Below, in pieces: positions 24,845 through 32,618 of a DNA stretch of 64,000 nucleotides. The stretch is taken from contig NZ_CP065512.1 in NCBI RefSeq assembly GCF_022811925.1, positions 124,001 through 188,000 of the forward strand, given 5' to 3'. Numbering within the stretch: position 1 is the stretch's first letter; every line of letters begins with the position of its first letter. The notes beneath the pieces were generated by a model that ran no database searches, had not been told where the DNA came from, and saw nothing but the letters and a program-made list of their open reading frames with translations. Origin of the DNA: Cytobacillus oceanisediminis. Its GTDB lineage: Bacteria > Bacillota > Bacilli > Bacillales > Cytobacillaceae. The position numbers and the translations under genes are program-made.

Positions 24845-25167
24845 AGATAGGGGAAGGCTGGTTTTGGTCAAATAATTTTTTTCACTGGCAAAAGCGCAAA
24901 GAAAAAGTGTATTGCTATGTGACTCCCATTTTGGGCGGAGTAAAAGCTCAGCTCTATATGACGGGCACAGCCTCCTTCTGCGAATTGGAAGCCCGAACCG
25001 ATGATAGCTCTCATGCCGGCCTGTATAAAATGATGGCACTTGCTGAAAGCTGGCTTGAAATGTATAGCGAGGGTGAGCTCGATAAGATTCACCAGGATAA
25101 GTACTCTATACATAATCCGAATGGGGTTTGGAAGTTTGATACTGAAAAGAAGGAGTGGTGGATCTGA
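24841..25167 (+). CDS. Hypothetical protein
   Basis: 108 residues; ATG overlaps the previous stop (ATGA). Aromatic-rich N terminus (GEGWFWSNNFFHWQ), no membrane helix. Its TGA overlaps the next ATG by one base, so the three genes are tightly coupled. Confidence 0.6.
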   Translation: MKIGEGWFWSNNFFHWQKRKEKVYCYVTPILGGVKAQLYMTGTASFCELEARTDDSSHAGLYKMMALAESWLEMYSEGELDKIHQDKYSIHNPNGVWKFDTEKKEWWI

Positions 25168-25553
25168 TGGATGCATTCGCACAAAATCTTAGAAAATATC
25201 GCACAGAAAAAAATCTTTCGATGCAGGAGCTAGCTGATAAACTGTCTTTAGCAAGTAAGAGCGCCATTTCTTTATACGAAACGGGGAAAAGGCAGCCAAC
25301 ATTTGAAACTCTTATAAGAATATCGAATGTTTTAGAAGTTTCTGTAGACGATTTGTTTTATAGTGATAATCCAGAAAGGCTGCATCTAGATGATTATCGA
25401 AATGAGGCAGGTTTATTAGATATAGAATCCATTATTCGAACTGAGGGGATTAAATACAAAGATATGGTCTTAAATGAAGACCAAAAGGATGTAGCCATTG
25501 GAATGCTGCGTGTACTGGCTGATGCTAGGGAAAGAGGAGTATTGAATGACTAG
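25167..25553 (+). CDS. XRE-family helix-turn-helix regulator
   Basis: 128 residues. Cro/C1 domain at 5-62: LRKYRTEKNLSMQELADKL and SKSAISLYETGKRQPT, then FETLIRISNVLEVSVDDLF. C-terminal region acidic, possibly for dimerisation (VLNEDQKDVAIGMLRVLADA). ATG 25167 follows GAAGGAGTGGTGG and overlaps the previous stop. Third gene of the 24,419-25,553 operon; it may control that operon or the convergent micropeptide genes. Confidence 0.85.
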   Translation: MDAFAQNLRKYRTEKNLSMQELADKLSLASKSAISLYETGKRQPTFETLIRISNVLEVSVDDLFYSDNPERLHLDDYRNEAGLLDIESIIRTEGIKYKDMVLNEDQKDVAIGMLRVLADARERGVLND

Positions 25554-25614
25554 ACCATGATCAGCAATGCCCTTCCTGACCTTATGTTAAGTTTGAACAG
25601 AAAACAATGCATTG

Positions 25615-25643
25615 AAAAAAGCCACCCGGCCAAGGGTGGCTTT
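25615..25643 (-). terminator. Minus-strand terminator of the micropeptide transcript
   Basis: GCCACCC-GGCCAA-GGGTGGC; on the minus strand followed by TTTTTTC. Confidence 0.75.
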
Positions 25644-25696
25644 ACTCACATCATTAGGAGTTCTGATTACTCGAACCTTAGCAACTCAACAGACCA

Positions 25697-25798
25697 TTAC
25701 GAGCTATTACATGATGAACATTGATCTACAACTTTGAAATCCGGAACAATGTGTGAAAAGTCGCTCATAGGGCGCTTTAGATCCCATTTAGGTTTCAA
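25697..25798 (-). CDS. 33-residue peptide with C-terminal CSSCNSS
   Basis: TTG start eight bases after GGAGGTGAT, one of the strongest ribosome binding sites in the window. Sequence MKPKWDLKRPMSDFSHIVPD followed by FKVVDQCSSCNSS. It follows the 66-residue membrane peptide gene on the same strand and both end at the 25,615 terminator. The CxxC near the end could bind metal, form a disulphide or be modified. No peptide-processing enzyme is nearby. No family recognised. Confidence 0.6.
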   Translation of the reverse strand: MKPKWDLKRPMSDFSHIVPDFKVVDQCSSCNSS

Positions 25799-25839
25799 CT
25801 GATGACATCACCTCCTTCAAAAGACGAGGGGTGCCGGCT

Positions 25840-26040
25840 CTACGAACCGGCCCCATCAATTGGCGGCGAGAAGCATCCTTTCACCACCTCGCAAAAGACG
25901 GCGAAAATAACACCCTTGCCTAATTCGACCCATAATTCTGGAGTAAGGTTTAATTCCAGATGCCCTCCTATCCCTAGGTAGACTAAAACCAGAATACTTA
26001 CTCCAAATCTGTTCCACAAGTTACTAATAATTTTTTTCAT
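25840..26040 (-). CDS. 66-residue membrane peptide
   Basis: ATG 26040 after AGGAGGAATTCTG. One clear hydrophobic helix (FGVSILVLVYLGIGG) and a second amphipathic one (VIFAVFCEVVKG). The promoter upstream is an extended -10 (TGCTAAAAT near 26,125 on the minus strand), followed by a GGGC-TTGCAC-GCCC hairpin. Operon with the 33-residue peptide. No family recognised. Confidence 0.6.
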   Translation of the reverse strand: MKKIISNLWNRFGVSILVLVYLGIGGHLELNLTPELWVELGKGVIFAVFCEVVKGCFSPPIDGAGS

Positions 26041-26165
26041 CAGAATTCCTCCTAAAGTGTGAGTTTTTTTGCCTGTACAACCCACACAGGAGGCGGGCGT
26101 GCAAGCCCGTATAAGTAAATTTTAGCATATAAAACTATCAATTTAATAGAAGGGGAGGGAAATAT

Positions 26166-26339
26166 TTGAAAGAAAAAGAGAATATGGAGAAAAAGAGAGT
26201 AATTCAAGTAAGGGATATGGGATTCAGTGTGAGTAAGAAAAATGAAATGGTTATAAATATGTTAAATAATCAAAAGGTGGGAAGGAGAGATAAGTATGAC
26301 CAAAAGAGCGTTAAAGGAGGGAAGAAGGAGAAGGATTAA
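26166..26339 (+). CDS. Small basic protein
   Basis: 57 residues, TTG start after GGGGAGGG. Strongly basic with charged repeats (KEKENMEKKRVIQVRDMGFS, then KGGKKEKD). Overlaps the next small frame by 44 bases. No family recognised; could bind nucleic acid. Confidence 0.4.
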   Translation: MKEKENMEKKRVIQVRDMGFSVSKKNEMVINMLNNQKVGRRDKYDQKSVKGGKKEKD

Positions 26340-26436
26340 TGTCATTTCTTTTAGGGTAAAGGAGCAAAAAACATACATGAAAAAGGAACACGGATGGCTT
26401 AGCCGTGTTCCTGCAAATAAGGAGAAAGAAATATAG
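26296..26436 (+). CDS. Small basic protein, ribbon-helix-helix-like start
   Basis: 46 residues after GGAAGGAGAG with good spacing. The RRRRINVISFRVKEQ stretch resembles the opening strand of ribbon-helix-helix proteins, but the rest is short and contains a perfect hairpin sequence. A minus-strand frame (26262-26447) covers the same DNA and also has AGAAGGAG before its ATG, so the coding strand here is uncertain. Confidence 0.35.
   Translation: MTKRALKEGRRRRINVISFRVKEQKTYMKKEHGWLSRVPANKEKEI
26385..26411 (-). terminator. Perfect inverted repeat, terminator-like on the minus strand
   Basis: GGAACACGG / CCGTGTTCC, nine paired bases, nine-base loop; on the minus strand followed by TTTTTC, on plus by CTGCAAAT. 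It therefore reads as a minus-strand terminator inside plus-strand frames. Confidence 0.5.
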
Positions 26437-26492
26437 TGAGTGGTCATCCATCTCCTTCTACCCGCATGCCAAGTGGGATAAACCTCTATTGA

Positions 26493-26522
26493 CGAGAATT
26501 TTAAATAATTCTCGTTTTTTTT
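26493..26522 (+). terminator. Terminator
   Basis: CGAGAATT-TTAAAT-AATTCTCG followed by eight T. Closes whatever transcript covers the 26.2-26.4 kb small frames. Confidence 0.8.
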
Positions 26523-26590
26523 ATTTCGTATTGTTATTTCCTTGTCCGCTGCTCAATAAAGTAAGAATAAAAGAAAGGGAGGCTGTTTTT

Positions 26591-26881
26591 ATGTCCATTG
26601 ATATAATTGGATTCTTTTTACTCCTGCTGCTAAGTGTCTTGTTTCTATCAACTGGAACTAAAGCACCTGCAGGAAGAGAATATCTCTCCAGACGCGAATA
26701 TGAGGAATACGAGGAGTATGAAGAGTATGAAGCGGATGATGAATACGATGAGGATGACGATGATGAAGAAGAGTACGAGGAAGAATATGAAGAAGTAGAT
26801 GAAGACGAGCTAGATGATCAAGGACACCACAAGTACAAAGTGAAGAATGGCAGAGCTCGAAGAATTAATAAGATCTCTTAG
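26591..26881 (+). CDS. Membrane peptide with Glu/Tyr/Asp-rich tail
   Basis: 96 residues after AAAGGGAGG. One N-terminal membrane helix (IIGFFLLLLLSVLFLS), then about 45 residues made almost only of Glu, Tyr and Asp (EYEEYEEYEEYEADDEYDED and on), then a short basic end (KVKNGRARRINKIS). Upstream frame back to 26405 runs through a terminator and is rejected. The acidic region could be a DNA mimic or a cation-binding tail; this is inference. Confidence 0.65.
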   Translation: MSIDIIGFFLLLLLSVLFLSTGTKAPAGREYLSRREYEEYEEYEEYEADDEYDEDDDDEEEYEEEYEEVDEDELDDQGHHKYKVKNGRARRINKIS

Positions 26882-26892
26882 AAACGAAAAAG

Positions 26893-26918
26893 GCCGCTGT
26901 TTCCGCAGCGGCTTTTTT
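26893..26918 (+). terminator. Strong terminator
   Basis: GCCGCTG / CAGCGGC stem followed by six T. Confidence 0.8.
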
Positions 26919-27010
26919 CTGAACTAAGTTCAAGAAGGTCATATATAACTTTCCGTATATTTCCGAAATACCCATTTCTAAATAAATTAAACCGAAAGAA
27001 GGAATAAATA

Positions 27011-27394
27011 ATGGAAAATATTTTTGGTGATTATATTTCAATTTATACAAGGGCAGAAGCACTTGCAGATGGTGAACTGGTGGATGTTACTTCTACAGCT
27101 AGGGAGGCTGGATTTAAGTTTCCTGTAGCAGTAACTAGGTCTGTCTGGGATGGAATAGTAAAGCCGGACAAAACAGCAGAGAATCGTGGAGAATCAGAGA
27201 GCGGGCGTTTATGGGATATCCTATTCATGCTGCTTGTTGCGATCAAAAGGGGACAGGGAGACACCAGCATGGTCAAATACAAAGTAATTGCCACTCACAA
27301 AGGCAGGCATAAGACCCATGAGCTTGTTGCTGTAATTGGACCTGGTGATACACCTGAACCAGTTTTGACAATTATGCTGCCGGGTGAAGATTGA
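27011..27394 (+). CDS. DUF6573 family protein
   Basis: 127 residues. The opening FGDYISIYTRAEALADGELVD and following TSTAREAGFKFPVAVT are the hallmark of the DUF6573 family found on plasmids and phages; biochemical function not known to me. A weak RBS (GAAGGAATAA). The ArdC-like gene follows at 58 bases, a combination seen on mobile elements. Confidence 0.75.
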   Translation: MENIFGDYISIYTRAEALADGELVDVTSTAREAGFKFPVAVTRSVWDGIVKPDKTAENRGESESGRLWDILFMLLVAIKRGQGDTSMVKYKVIATHKGRHKTHELVAVIGPGDTPEPVLTIMLPGED

Positions 27395-27452
27395 TTTCGG
27401 ATGAAGACGGGGCACTTGCTCCGTCTATTTTACTTATAAGGAGAGATAAGGA

Positions 27453-28370
27453 ATGGATGCTGCGCAAATCGTAACAAACCGCTTAATCGAAAAATTGGAA
27501 GAAGGAGTCATCCCTTGGAGAATGCCTTGGAATGGAACAGGTGTTGCCAGAAGGTGGGTTGTAGATAAACCTTACAGAGGTCTGAACGCTATGATACTTC
27601 CACCCGGGGAATATGCAAGCTTGAAACAGATTAAGGAAGCTGGGGGTAGAGTAAAGAAGGAAGAACTTAAAAAATGGTACATGAGTGTGTACTGGCACTG
27701 GTTTAAAGTAAAGGTTGGCGATGCTGGGGTCGAAGATGGTTCGGATGATGAAGCAAATTACAAAAAAATGGCTAAGCCATATTATTACAGGGTATATGAG
27801 ATTAATAAGCAGTGCGAAGGTCTTGCAAGCAAAGTTGATCAAACTGAGAAGCTGGACTTCAATCCTGTAGAAGAGGCAGAAAAGCTGCTTTCCGCCTACA
27901 AGGATAAACCCCGGATTCAGTACGGCCCTGGTGGAGCTTACTACATGGCAATCTTTGATTTTATCAATATGCCAAAAAAGGAGGATTTCCATTCAGTAGA
28001 AGAATTTTATTCTACGATTTTTCATGAGCTTGTGCACAGTACAGGTTCCATTTCGAGGCTGAAACGGGAAGGGGTAGTAGACCCCACCAAATTTGGCAGT
28101 GAAAAATATGCGAAGGAAGAATTGGTAGCGGAGATGGGTGCTTCCATGCTTTGTGTGATGGCGGGACTTGATACCACCGATCTCCAAGATAACAGCGCAA
28201 GCTATATCAATGGATGGCTGCAGAAATTAAAAGGGGATAAGAAATTCATCTTTTCAGCCGCTTCACAGGCTCAAGCAGCTGTAGACTATATGACTGGTGT
28301 ATCACATGAGGAAGAGCCAGTACCTGAAGAACCTGCTGCTGATAAAGAAAAAGAGCTGGTGCCTGCTTAA
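27453..28370 (+). CDS. ardC: ArdC-like antirestriction / zincin-type protein
   Basis: 305 residues. N-terminal ArdC ssDNA-binding domain (IVTNRLIEKLEEGVIPWRMPW...YRGLNAMIL) and C-terminal metallopeptidase-like domain with HELVH at 191-195, followed by KEELVAEMGASML (third ligand Glu). ArdC proteins protect incoming plasmid DNA from restriction. The acidic tail (EEEPVPEEPAADKEKEL) is unassigned. The terminator overlaps the stop codon. Suggests the element transfers DNA into new hosts that restrict it. Confidence 0.88.
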   Translation: MDAAQIVTNRLIEKLEEGVIPWRMPWNGTGVARRWVVDKPYRGLNAMILPPGEYASLKQIKEAGGRVKKEELKKWYMSVYWHWFKVKVGDAGVEDGSDDEANYKKMAKPYYYRVYEINKQCEGLASKVDQTEKLDFNPVEEAEKLLSAYKDKPRIQYGPGGAYYMAIFDFINMPKKEDFHSVEEFYSTIFHELVHSTGSISRLKREGVVDPTKFGSEKYAKEELVAEMGASMLCVMAGLDTTDLQDNSASYINGWLQKLKGDKKFIFSAASQAQAAVDYMTGVSHEEEPVPEEPAADKEKELVPA

Positions 28371-28385
28371 TTCACCAGCTTTTTT
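28354..28385 (+). terminator. Terminator overlapping the ardC stop
   Basis: AGCTGGTG / CACCAGCT perfect 8-bp stem, then TTTTT; the left arm is coding sequence. Confidence 0.8.
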
Positions 28386-28420
28386 ACAATTTTAATAAAA
28401 TGATCAGGGAGGAAGTTTTA

Positions 28421-28861
28421 ATGTTTGAACTGGATTTATTTTTGAAGGAAGCAAAAAATGAAGGCTTGGTAATTAAGCGAGCAGCAACTGAAGGGCCAGG
28501 CGACTTTCTACAGATAGATTTTGACCATCCGCATGTCCGATACATCAAGGTGCACCCCGAAACGAGAGAAGGAGACACCATCAACATTTACTGCGGAAAA
28601 AGTGAAGTGCGCACTCACACATTCAAAAATTATAAGTATTTGGCAGAGACTCTTCATAAAGCCATGATTGTTCAGGTGCACATAAGAGGGACCTATAAAA
28701 AAGATGAGGAGCCAACATTCTATTACTTTAATGATATTACAGAAGAACAAAAACACAACATTTCCAAAGAGGAAGTATTGGATTTAGCAAGAAGAGATTT
28801 CAAGAACGGGTTGCTGATATCTTATCCAAGCGGAGAATTGAGCTTGGATGAATTCATTTAA
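28421..28861 (+). CDS. Hypothetical protein
   Basis: 146 residues from ATG 28421 after GGGAGGAAG. Alpha-beta protein (LFLKEAKNEGLVIKRA, DFLQIDFDHPHVRYIKVHPE). No motif recognised. Confidence 0.6.
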   Translation: MFELDLFLKEAKNEGLVIKRAATEGPGDFLQIDFDHPHVRYIKVHPETREGDTINIYCGKSEVRTHTFKNYKYLAETLHKAMIVQVHIRGTYKKDEEPTFYYFNDITEEQKHNISKEEVLDLARRDFKNGLLISYPSGELSLDEFI

Positions 28862-28953
28862 GTCCGCATACAAATGAAAGCCTTTTAGCTTTACGGTCAT
28901 TCAAACAATATATACAATTAATAGAAGCGATTAGTGTTTTCGGGAGTGAGTCT

Positions 28954-29688
28954 ATGTCAAAGGAAGTTTACATCAGACTGCGGGATGGGGATAAGGAATC
29001 TGAAATGAAAGTGGATTCAATCAATCCAGAACATCAGCTGGCCTTAATGGACGGGGTTTTTAAATTCTTTAACCTAGATGTCGATTTTAAGGAACTAGCT
29101 GATATCTATCATCGCAGCGGGAAGGCATACAAGGAATTCTATGAACATATGGATTCTGAATCAGATTATCATAAAGAAATAGAAAAAGAACCCAGAAGGG
29201 CAGTTGCCAAAACCGCTTCTGGACTTACAAAGGAAAAATTTGAAGCAGCTTATAAAGATTCAGCGGAAGATGAAGAGCTGCCTGATAATCAGGAACAACC
29301 AAAAGAGCTGGAAGAGGAATCCGAGCCGGTGAATGGATTTCACTCAGCTTATGATCCCAAAAATACACACTATTTTGAAACCGGGATTAAGTTTGACAGT
29401 TTAAATAAGCCGCTTTATAAGTGCCGGTACAGATGCCCTAGCTGTAACGACGAATCAAACCATTATATAAAAAAGGGTACGCAACACGTTAGATGCTGGA
29501 AGTGTCAAAGAATGCTGAAGGTTAATCCGGCAACTGTTCATGGAGAACCGGACAAATCAAAGAATCCAGAGATGTACCGTGATCAATTTGGTAACTTTTA
29601 TATTGCAGGAGCTTTTGTACCTGATGTGAAAACACTTGCGGAGGCTGAAATGGAACAGGAAAGCGAAGATGATTCAGCAATAGAATAG
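28954..29688 (+). CDS. Hypothetical protein with zinc ribbon
   Basis: 244 residues. N-terminal half is helical and acidic; in the C-terminal half CPSC and CWKC, 24 residues apart (YRCPSCNDESNHY...VRCWKCQRML), form a probable zinc ribbon. Acidic end (MEQESEDDSAIE). Start after GGGAGTGAG. It precedes a gene by 16 bases, likely one transcript. Confidence 0.6.
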   Translation: MSKEVYIRLRDGDKESEMKVDSINPEHQLALMDGVFKFFNLDVDFKELADIYHRSGKAYKEFYEHMDSESDYHKEIEKEPRRAVAKTASGLTKEKFEAAYKDSAEDEELPDNQEQPKELEEESEPVNGFHSAYDPKNTHYFETGIKFDSLNKPLYKCRYRCPSCNDESNHYIKKGTQHVRCWKCQRMLKVNPATVHGEPDKSKNPEMYRDQFGNFYIAGAFVPDVKTLAEAEMEQESEDDSAIE

Positions 29689-29704
29689 TAGGGGTGACAG
29701 GTTC

Positions 29705-30370
29705 ATGACAACGATGATTGCTAGAGAAGATATCGCTCCCGAGTACAAATCACTGCAGGCGGAGTGGAAGGAAAAGGACAGGGAGCTGCTGCTTGTCGGC
29801 AGGCTTGCCTACTGGACTTTTTGGATTAGTAAATTTGCAGAAAAAGAAGAAAGTGATGAGGAGAAGGGGAAGCTTTTTCGACTAAAAGCAAACGCACTGG
29901 CTTTATTGGCCAGAAGTGAATATACGCAGATCCGCAAATACATACCTAAACACCATTCGAAGATCTGCTTCTTTCATTATTTAAAAATGAAAAAGGGTAC
30001 CTTGAACACTCACTTATTCTTAGAGAAGAATGTAAAGACATTGGCCAAGTGCCGAAAATGCAAAAAGCTCAAAGAAATAGAGCACTACTTCAGCTTATAT
30101 TCCATTGCTATTCTCGATGAAAAGGCTGATGTAGTAGGGAGAAAACCCCTCTTCATTTTATACTCACCATATCCTATATTAAAAGAACGTTTGCCCGAAC
30201 TTGAGGGGCTGGAGGATGTCAAAAAGTACAATGGCCATGAGCTTGCTACGATAGGGAAAGGGAAGAGGGCTCATGACAGCATGCTTACGGCATTTAAAAA
30301 GGAAACGGTGCTGCGTTATTACTTGAAAAACTTTGAGCAATTAAACCAATATTTAAGCGAGAGGGATTGA
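29705..30370 (+). CDS. Hypothetical protein
   Basis: 221 residues after GGGGTGACAGG. Contains CRKCKKLKEIEHYF, which with no second Cys pair is not a clear zinc site. Mainly helical and basic. No family recognised. A GAGAGGGA / TCCCTCTC hairpin spans its stop codon but lacks a T tract. Confidence 0.6.
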   Translation: MTTMIAREDIAPEYKSLQAEWKEKDRELLLVGRLAYWTFWISKFAEKEESDEEKGKLFRLKANALALLARSEYTQIRKYIPKHHSKICFFHYLKMKKGTLNTHLFLEKNVKTLAKCRKCKKLKEIEHYFSLYSIAILDEKADVVGRKPLFILYSPYPILKERLPELEGLEDVKKYNGHELATIGKGKRAHDSMLTAFKKETVLRYYLKNFEQLNQYLSERD

Positions 30371-30385
30371 TGTCCCTCTCGACAT

Positions 30386-30415
30386 CTTTCAACAATAAGC
30401 GATTTTGGTTGAAAG
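30386..30415. promoter_or_regulatory. 30-bp palindromic operator-like site, copy A
   Basis: CTTTCAAC-N14-GTTGAAAG, identical half-sites and spacing to a second copy at 32,470. It lies upstream of the small RNA and the 30,585 gene. Confidence 0.6.
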
Positions 30416-30454
30416 AGTTAACATAATCATATTATGCTCTACTTCGATTGTTGA

Positions 30455-30483
30455 TTGCCCTTAAAAAATCCATGTTGTATAAT
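30455..30483 (+). promoter_or_regulatory. Promoter of the small RNA
   Basis: TTGCCC, 17-base spacer, TATAAT (30478-30483). Confidence 0.65.
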
Positions 30484-30489
30484 TATGGT

Positions 30490-30557
30490 AGTTTTACAGA
30501 GGTAACCACGAGTAACCTACACAGGCTTTGGTCGGCAGGGGTGGGTTACTTTTTTTG
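30490..30557 (+). ncRNA. Antitoxin-like small RNA or attenuated leader
   Basis: A transcript of about 65 bases from the promoter above to the terminator formed by AGTAACC (30511-30517) and GGTTACT (30544-30550), then T7. Its core, GAGTAACC...GGCTTTGGTCGG...GGGTTACT, matches the minus strand of the toxin locus at 22.7 kb (GAGTAACC...GCCTTGGTCGG...GGGTTACTC). No toxin frame overlaps here on either strand. It may be an unlinked antitoxin, a relic of a second locus, or an attenuator for the next gene. Confidence 0.55.
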
Positions 30558-30584
30558 TATAGAATTAGCGACAGGAGGAGAATT

Positions 30585-31289
30585 ATGAAGAGCTTAATGG
30601 AGAAATCCAGGGTATTTGCCCAGGAAGGTATCGAAACAAGCTATTTTATACTGCCGGAAGAAAACATAAAAAAGTGCATATTTCTTGGGGGCGAAATTGG
30701 AATTAAAAAGGGTGATCTTCTCTATCCAAATAAATGGACTTGCCATGAGCATACACTTATTGAACAGGATCAATTTGATTTCGAGGATTATGAATTGATT
30801 TTCTCTCCTGAAAAGTGGGCCGCAATCGATGTCCAGAAAGCCCTGGAAGGATACATTAGTATGCAAATTGATAAAGAGTTTAAAAGTTTGCTGCTTTTAA
30901 ACGAGCTCCCGCAAGAATGCGAATCTCCTCTTAAGCAAGCTCTCTCGGAATATGCATACGGCAGTAAAGATGTTTGTCGGGTTGAGGCATTTTTATACGG
31001 AGATAATCAGAGCATTATTTTAGATTCCCAAGCAACAGAGCATGACATTACTTATGAGTATACAAATGAGTTTAATAATAAAATAGTTACGGATAGGTAT
31101 ACAAACCCTAGAAATAATAATGCTTTATTTAAGTTGGCAGATAAAGAACAGAACTCCATGGCTTTTAGAAATGAAGGCACTTGGTATGTTAGTAGCCGCG
31201 ATGAAACAAGGAGTTTTACAATCTTAAAAGAGATCTATGATATTGAAGACATGATACAGTTCACTCCTTTTGTTAAGGAAGAAGTTTAG
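30585..31289 (+). CDS. Hypothetical protein
   Basis: 234 residues from ATG 30585 after GACAGGAGGAG. Globular, acidic; no motif recognised (IETSYFILPEENIKKCIFLG at the start, FTILKEIYDIEDMIQF near the end). It lies 28 bases after the small RNA terminator, so read-through of that terminator could control it. Confidence 0.6.
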   Translation: MKSLMEKSRVFAQEGIETSYFILPEENIKKCIFLGGEIGIKKGDLLYPNKWTCHEHTLIEQDQFDFEDYELIFSPEKWAAIDVQKALEGYISMQIDKEFKSLLLLNELPQECESPLKQALSEYAYGSKDVCRVEAFLYGDNQSIILDSQATEHDITYEYTNEFNNKIVTDRYTNPRNNNALFKLADKEQNSMAFRNEGTWYVSSRDETRSFTILKEIYDIEDMIQFTPFVKEEV

Positions 31290-31294
31290 GTGCA

Positions 31295-31321
31295 AACCCT
31301 CGAATTAACGGGGGTTTTTTC
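31295..31321 (+). terminator. Terminator
   Basis: AACCCTCG / CGGGGGTT stem followed by T4-6. Confidence 0.7.
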
Positions 31322-31395
31322 TGCATTTGGACAATTGTACAAGCAATCAATTTGATAATTAATAGACTGTTCATATAAGGATAGGAGGGTTATTT

Positions 31396-31950
31396 ATGGA
31401 CAAAAATAAATCTTTGCTATTTGAAAAGGCAGCCATAAAATTAATTGATTGTTTGTTTTGTAAAAAACCGCCGCCAGCACCGCCAAAAGATTGCTGCGAC
31501 CAAGTAGTAACTTCTGGATTCCTGGCTTATGCTTCCGGTGAGCAGGAAGTTGAAAACGGAGAGCAAAAAGTTCTGTTCCCAGACGAAAGTATTAATCTCG
31601 GTCTTGGATATGATAGGTTGGCATCTACTTTTACGATACCTGTTGATCGTTCGGGATTATACAATATTGCTGTTACAATTGATTTTACGGCCATTGAATC
31701 GTTTGGTTGTGAAGCCTTCCAAATTATGATTAAGGTAGACGGTAGTACAGTAAATTCAATAATACCATTCCCTTATTGTACAAATAATGGTGAAGAGTAT
31801 TCGGCTACGACATCTATAAATATATATCTGACTGAAGGAGAACAGGTCGAGATTTTTATTAATTCACCAGGTGGCCGTGTCAATAATTCAGACGAAAAAA
31901 AGAGCTCTTTTTCTATGGCAAGGTTTCCTTCGCCACCGCATTTACTTTAA
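31396..31950 (+). CDS. C1q/TNF-like jelly-roll protein
   Basis: 184 residues after TAGGAGGG. A short N-terminal Cys/Pro segment (DCLFCKKPPPAPPKDCCD) leads into a beta-rich domain (GFLAYASGEQEV, STFTIPVDRSGLYNIAVTID, QIMIKVDGSTVNSIIPF, IYLTEGEQVEIFI), the C1q-like pattern used in exosporium and phage surface proteins. No signal peptide. Possibly trimeric; could be a spore-surface or virion-surface protein. Confidence 0.55.
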   Translation: MDKNKSLLFEKAAIKLIDCLFCKKPPPAPPKDCCDQVVTSGFLAYASGEQEVENGEQKVLFPDESINLGLGYDRLASTFTIPVDRSGLYNIAVTIDFTAIESFGCEAFQIMIKVDGSTVNSIIPFPYCTNNGEEYSATTSINIYLTEGEQVEIFINSPGGRVNNSDEKKSSFSMARFPSPPHLL

Positions 31951-32011
31951 AAAGAGGATGTTTCTTAGTTCTTCAGATAAGATTTTCTATTAAAAATGCT
32001 ATATTAGAATT

Positions 32012-32410
32012 ATGGATAGGAAGTATTATGTTTACTGGTATCGTGCTGAGCGGGAAGGATATGTTTTCTATTGTGGAAAGAAAATTAAAATAAAGAAAAA
32101 TCAGGTCTATTATGTCGGAAAAGGCACAGGCAACAGAGCATTTTCGAAAGACCGAAATGTAGAAACTAATTTATTGATTCGGCTGTTTGGATGTAAGGTT
32201 GAAATAGTAAAAGATGGTCTCACCAACCAAGAAGCACTTGACGTTGAAATGAGTGTAATTGGCTATTTCGGCAGCGAAGGTATTCCATTAACCAACCGGA
32301 CTCTTTATAAGAATTCAAAACTAATGGATTACTTTGGTAGCTGGGATGCATATTTCAATTGGATGTATGATAATTATGGAAATTTCTTTGAAGAAATAAA
32401 GGAAGAATAA
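32012..32410 (+). CDS. GIY-YIG-type endonuclease-like protein, probably leaderless
   Basis: 132 residues. Opening YYVYWYRAE and VYYVGKGTGNRAF (about 32-44) form the GIY-YIG core with its conserved Gly-Lys-Gly, followed by an Arg-containing helix and EALDVEMSVIGYFG with the catalytic-type Glu. The LEM-3-like branch has this spacing. No ribosome binding site precedes the ATG; an extended -10 (TGCTATATT, 31997-32005) puts the expected start of transcription at the ATG. Confidence 0.7.
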   Translation: MDRKYYVYWYRAEREGYVFYCGKKIKIKKNQVYYVGKGTGNRAFSKDRNVETNLLIRLFGCKVEIVKDGLTNQEALDVEMSVIGYFGSEGIPLTNRTLYKNSKLMDYFGSWDAYFNWMYDNYGNFFEEIKEE

Positions 32411-32421
32411 ATATCAAATAT

Positions 32422-32447
32422 AAGGCCCTTAATAGGGGCTTTTTTCT
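32422..32447 (+). terminator. Terminator
   Basis: AAGGCCC / GGGGCTT stem followed by T6. Confidence 0.65.
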
Positions 32448-32469
32448 TTTAGCTAAACTGTTACTAACT

Positions 32470-32499
32470 CTTTCAACTAAATTAGTATTATGTTGAAAG
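32470..32499. promoter_or_regulatory. 30-bp palindromic operator-like site, copy B
   Basis: CTTTCAAC-N14-GTTGAAAG; here the arms extend to 12 paired bases (AACTCTTTCAAC / GTTGAAAGAGTT). It lies 120 bases before the lipoprotein gene. Confidence 0.6.
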
Positions 32500-32618
32500 A
32501 GTTATATGACACTATAGACTCCCCTATTTCTCGGACATTAACAAAAAATGACTTACGACCCATTATTTTTGTGGTACTATGTTAATAGAAAATTACTATT
32601 TATTGGAGAGGATCACCT

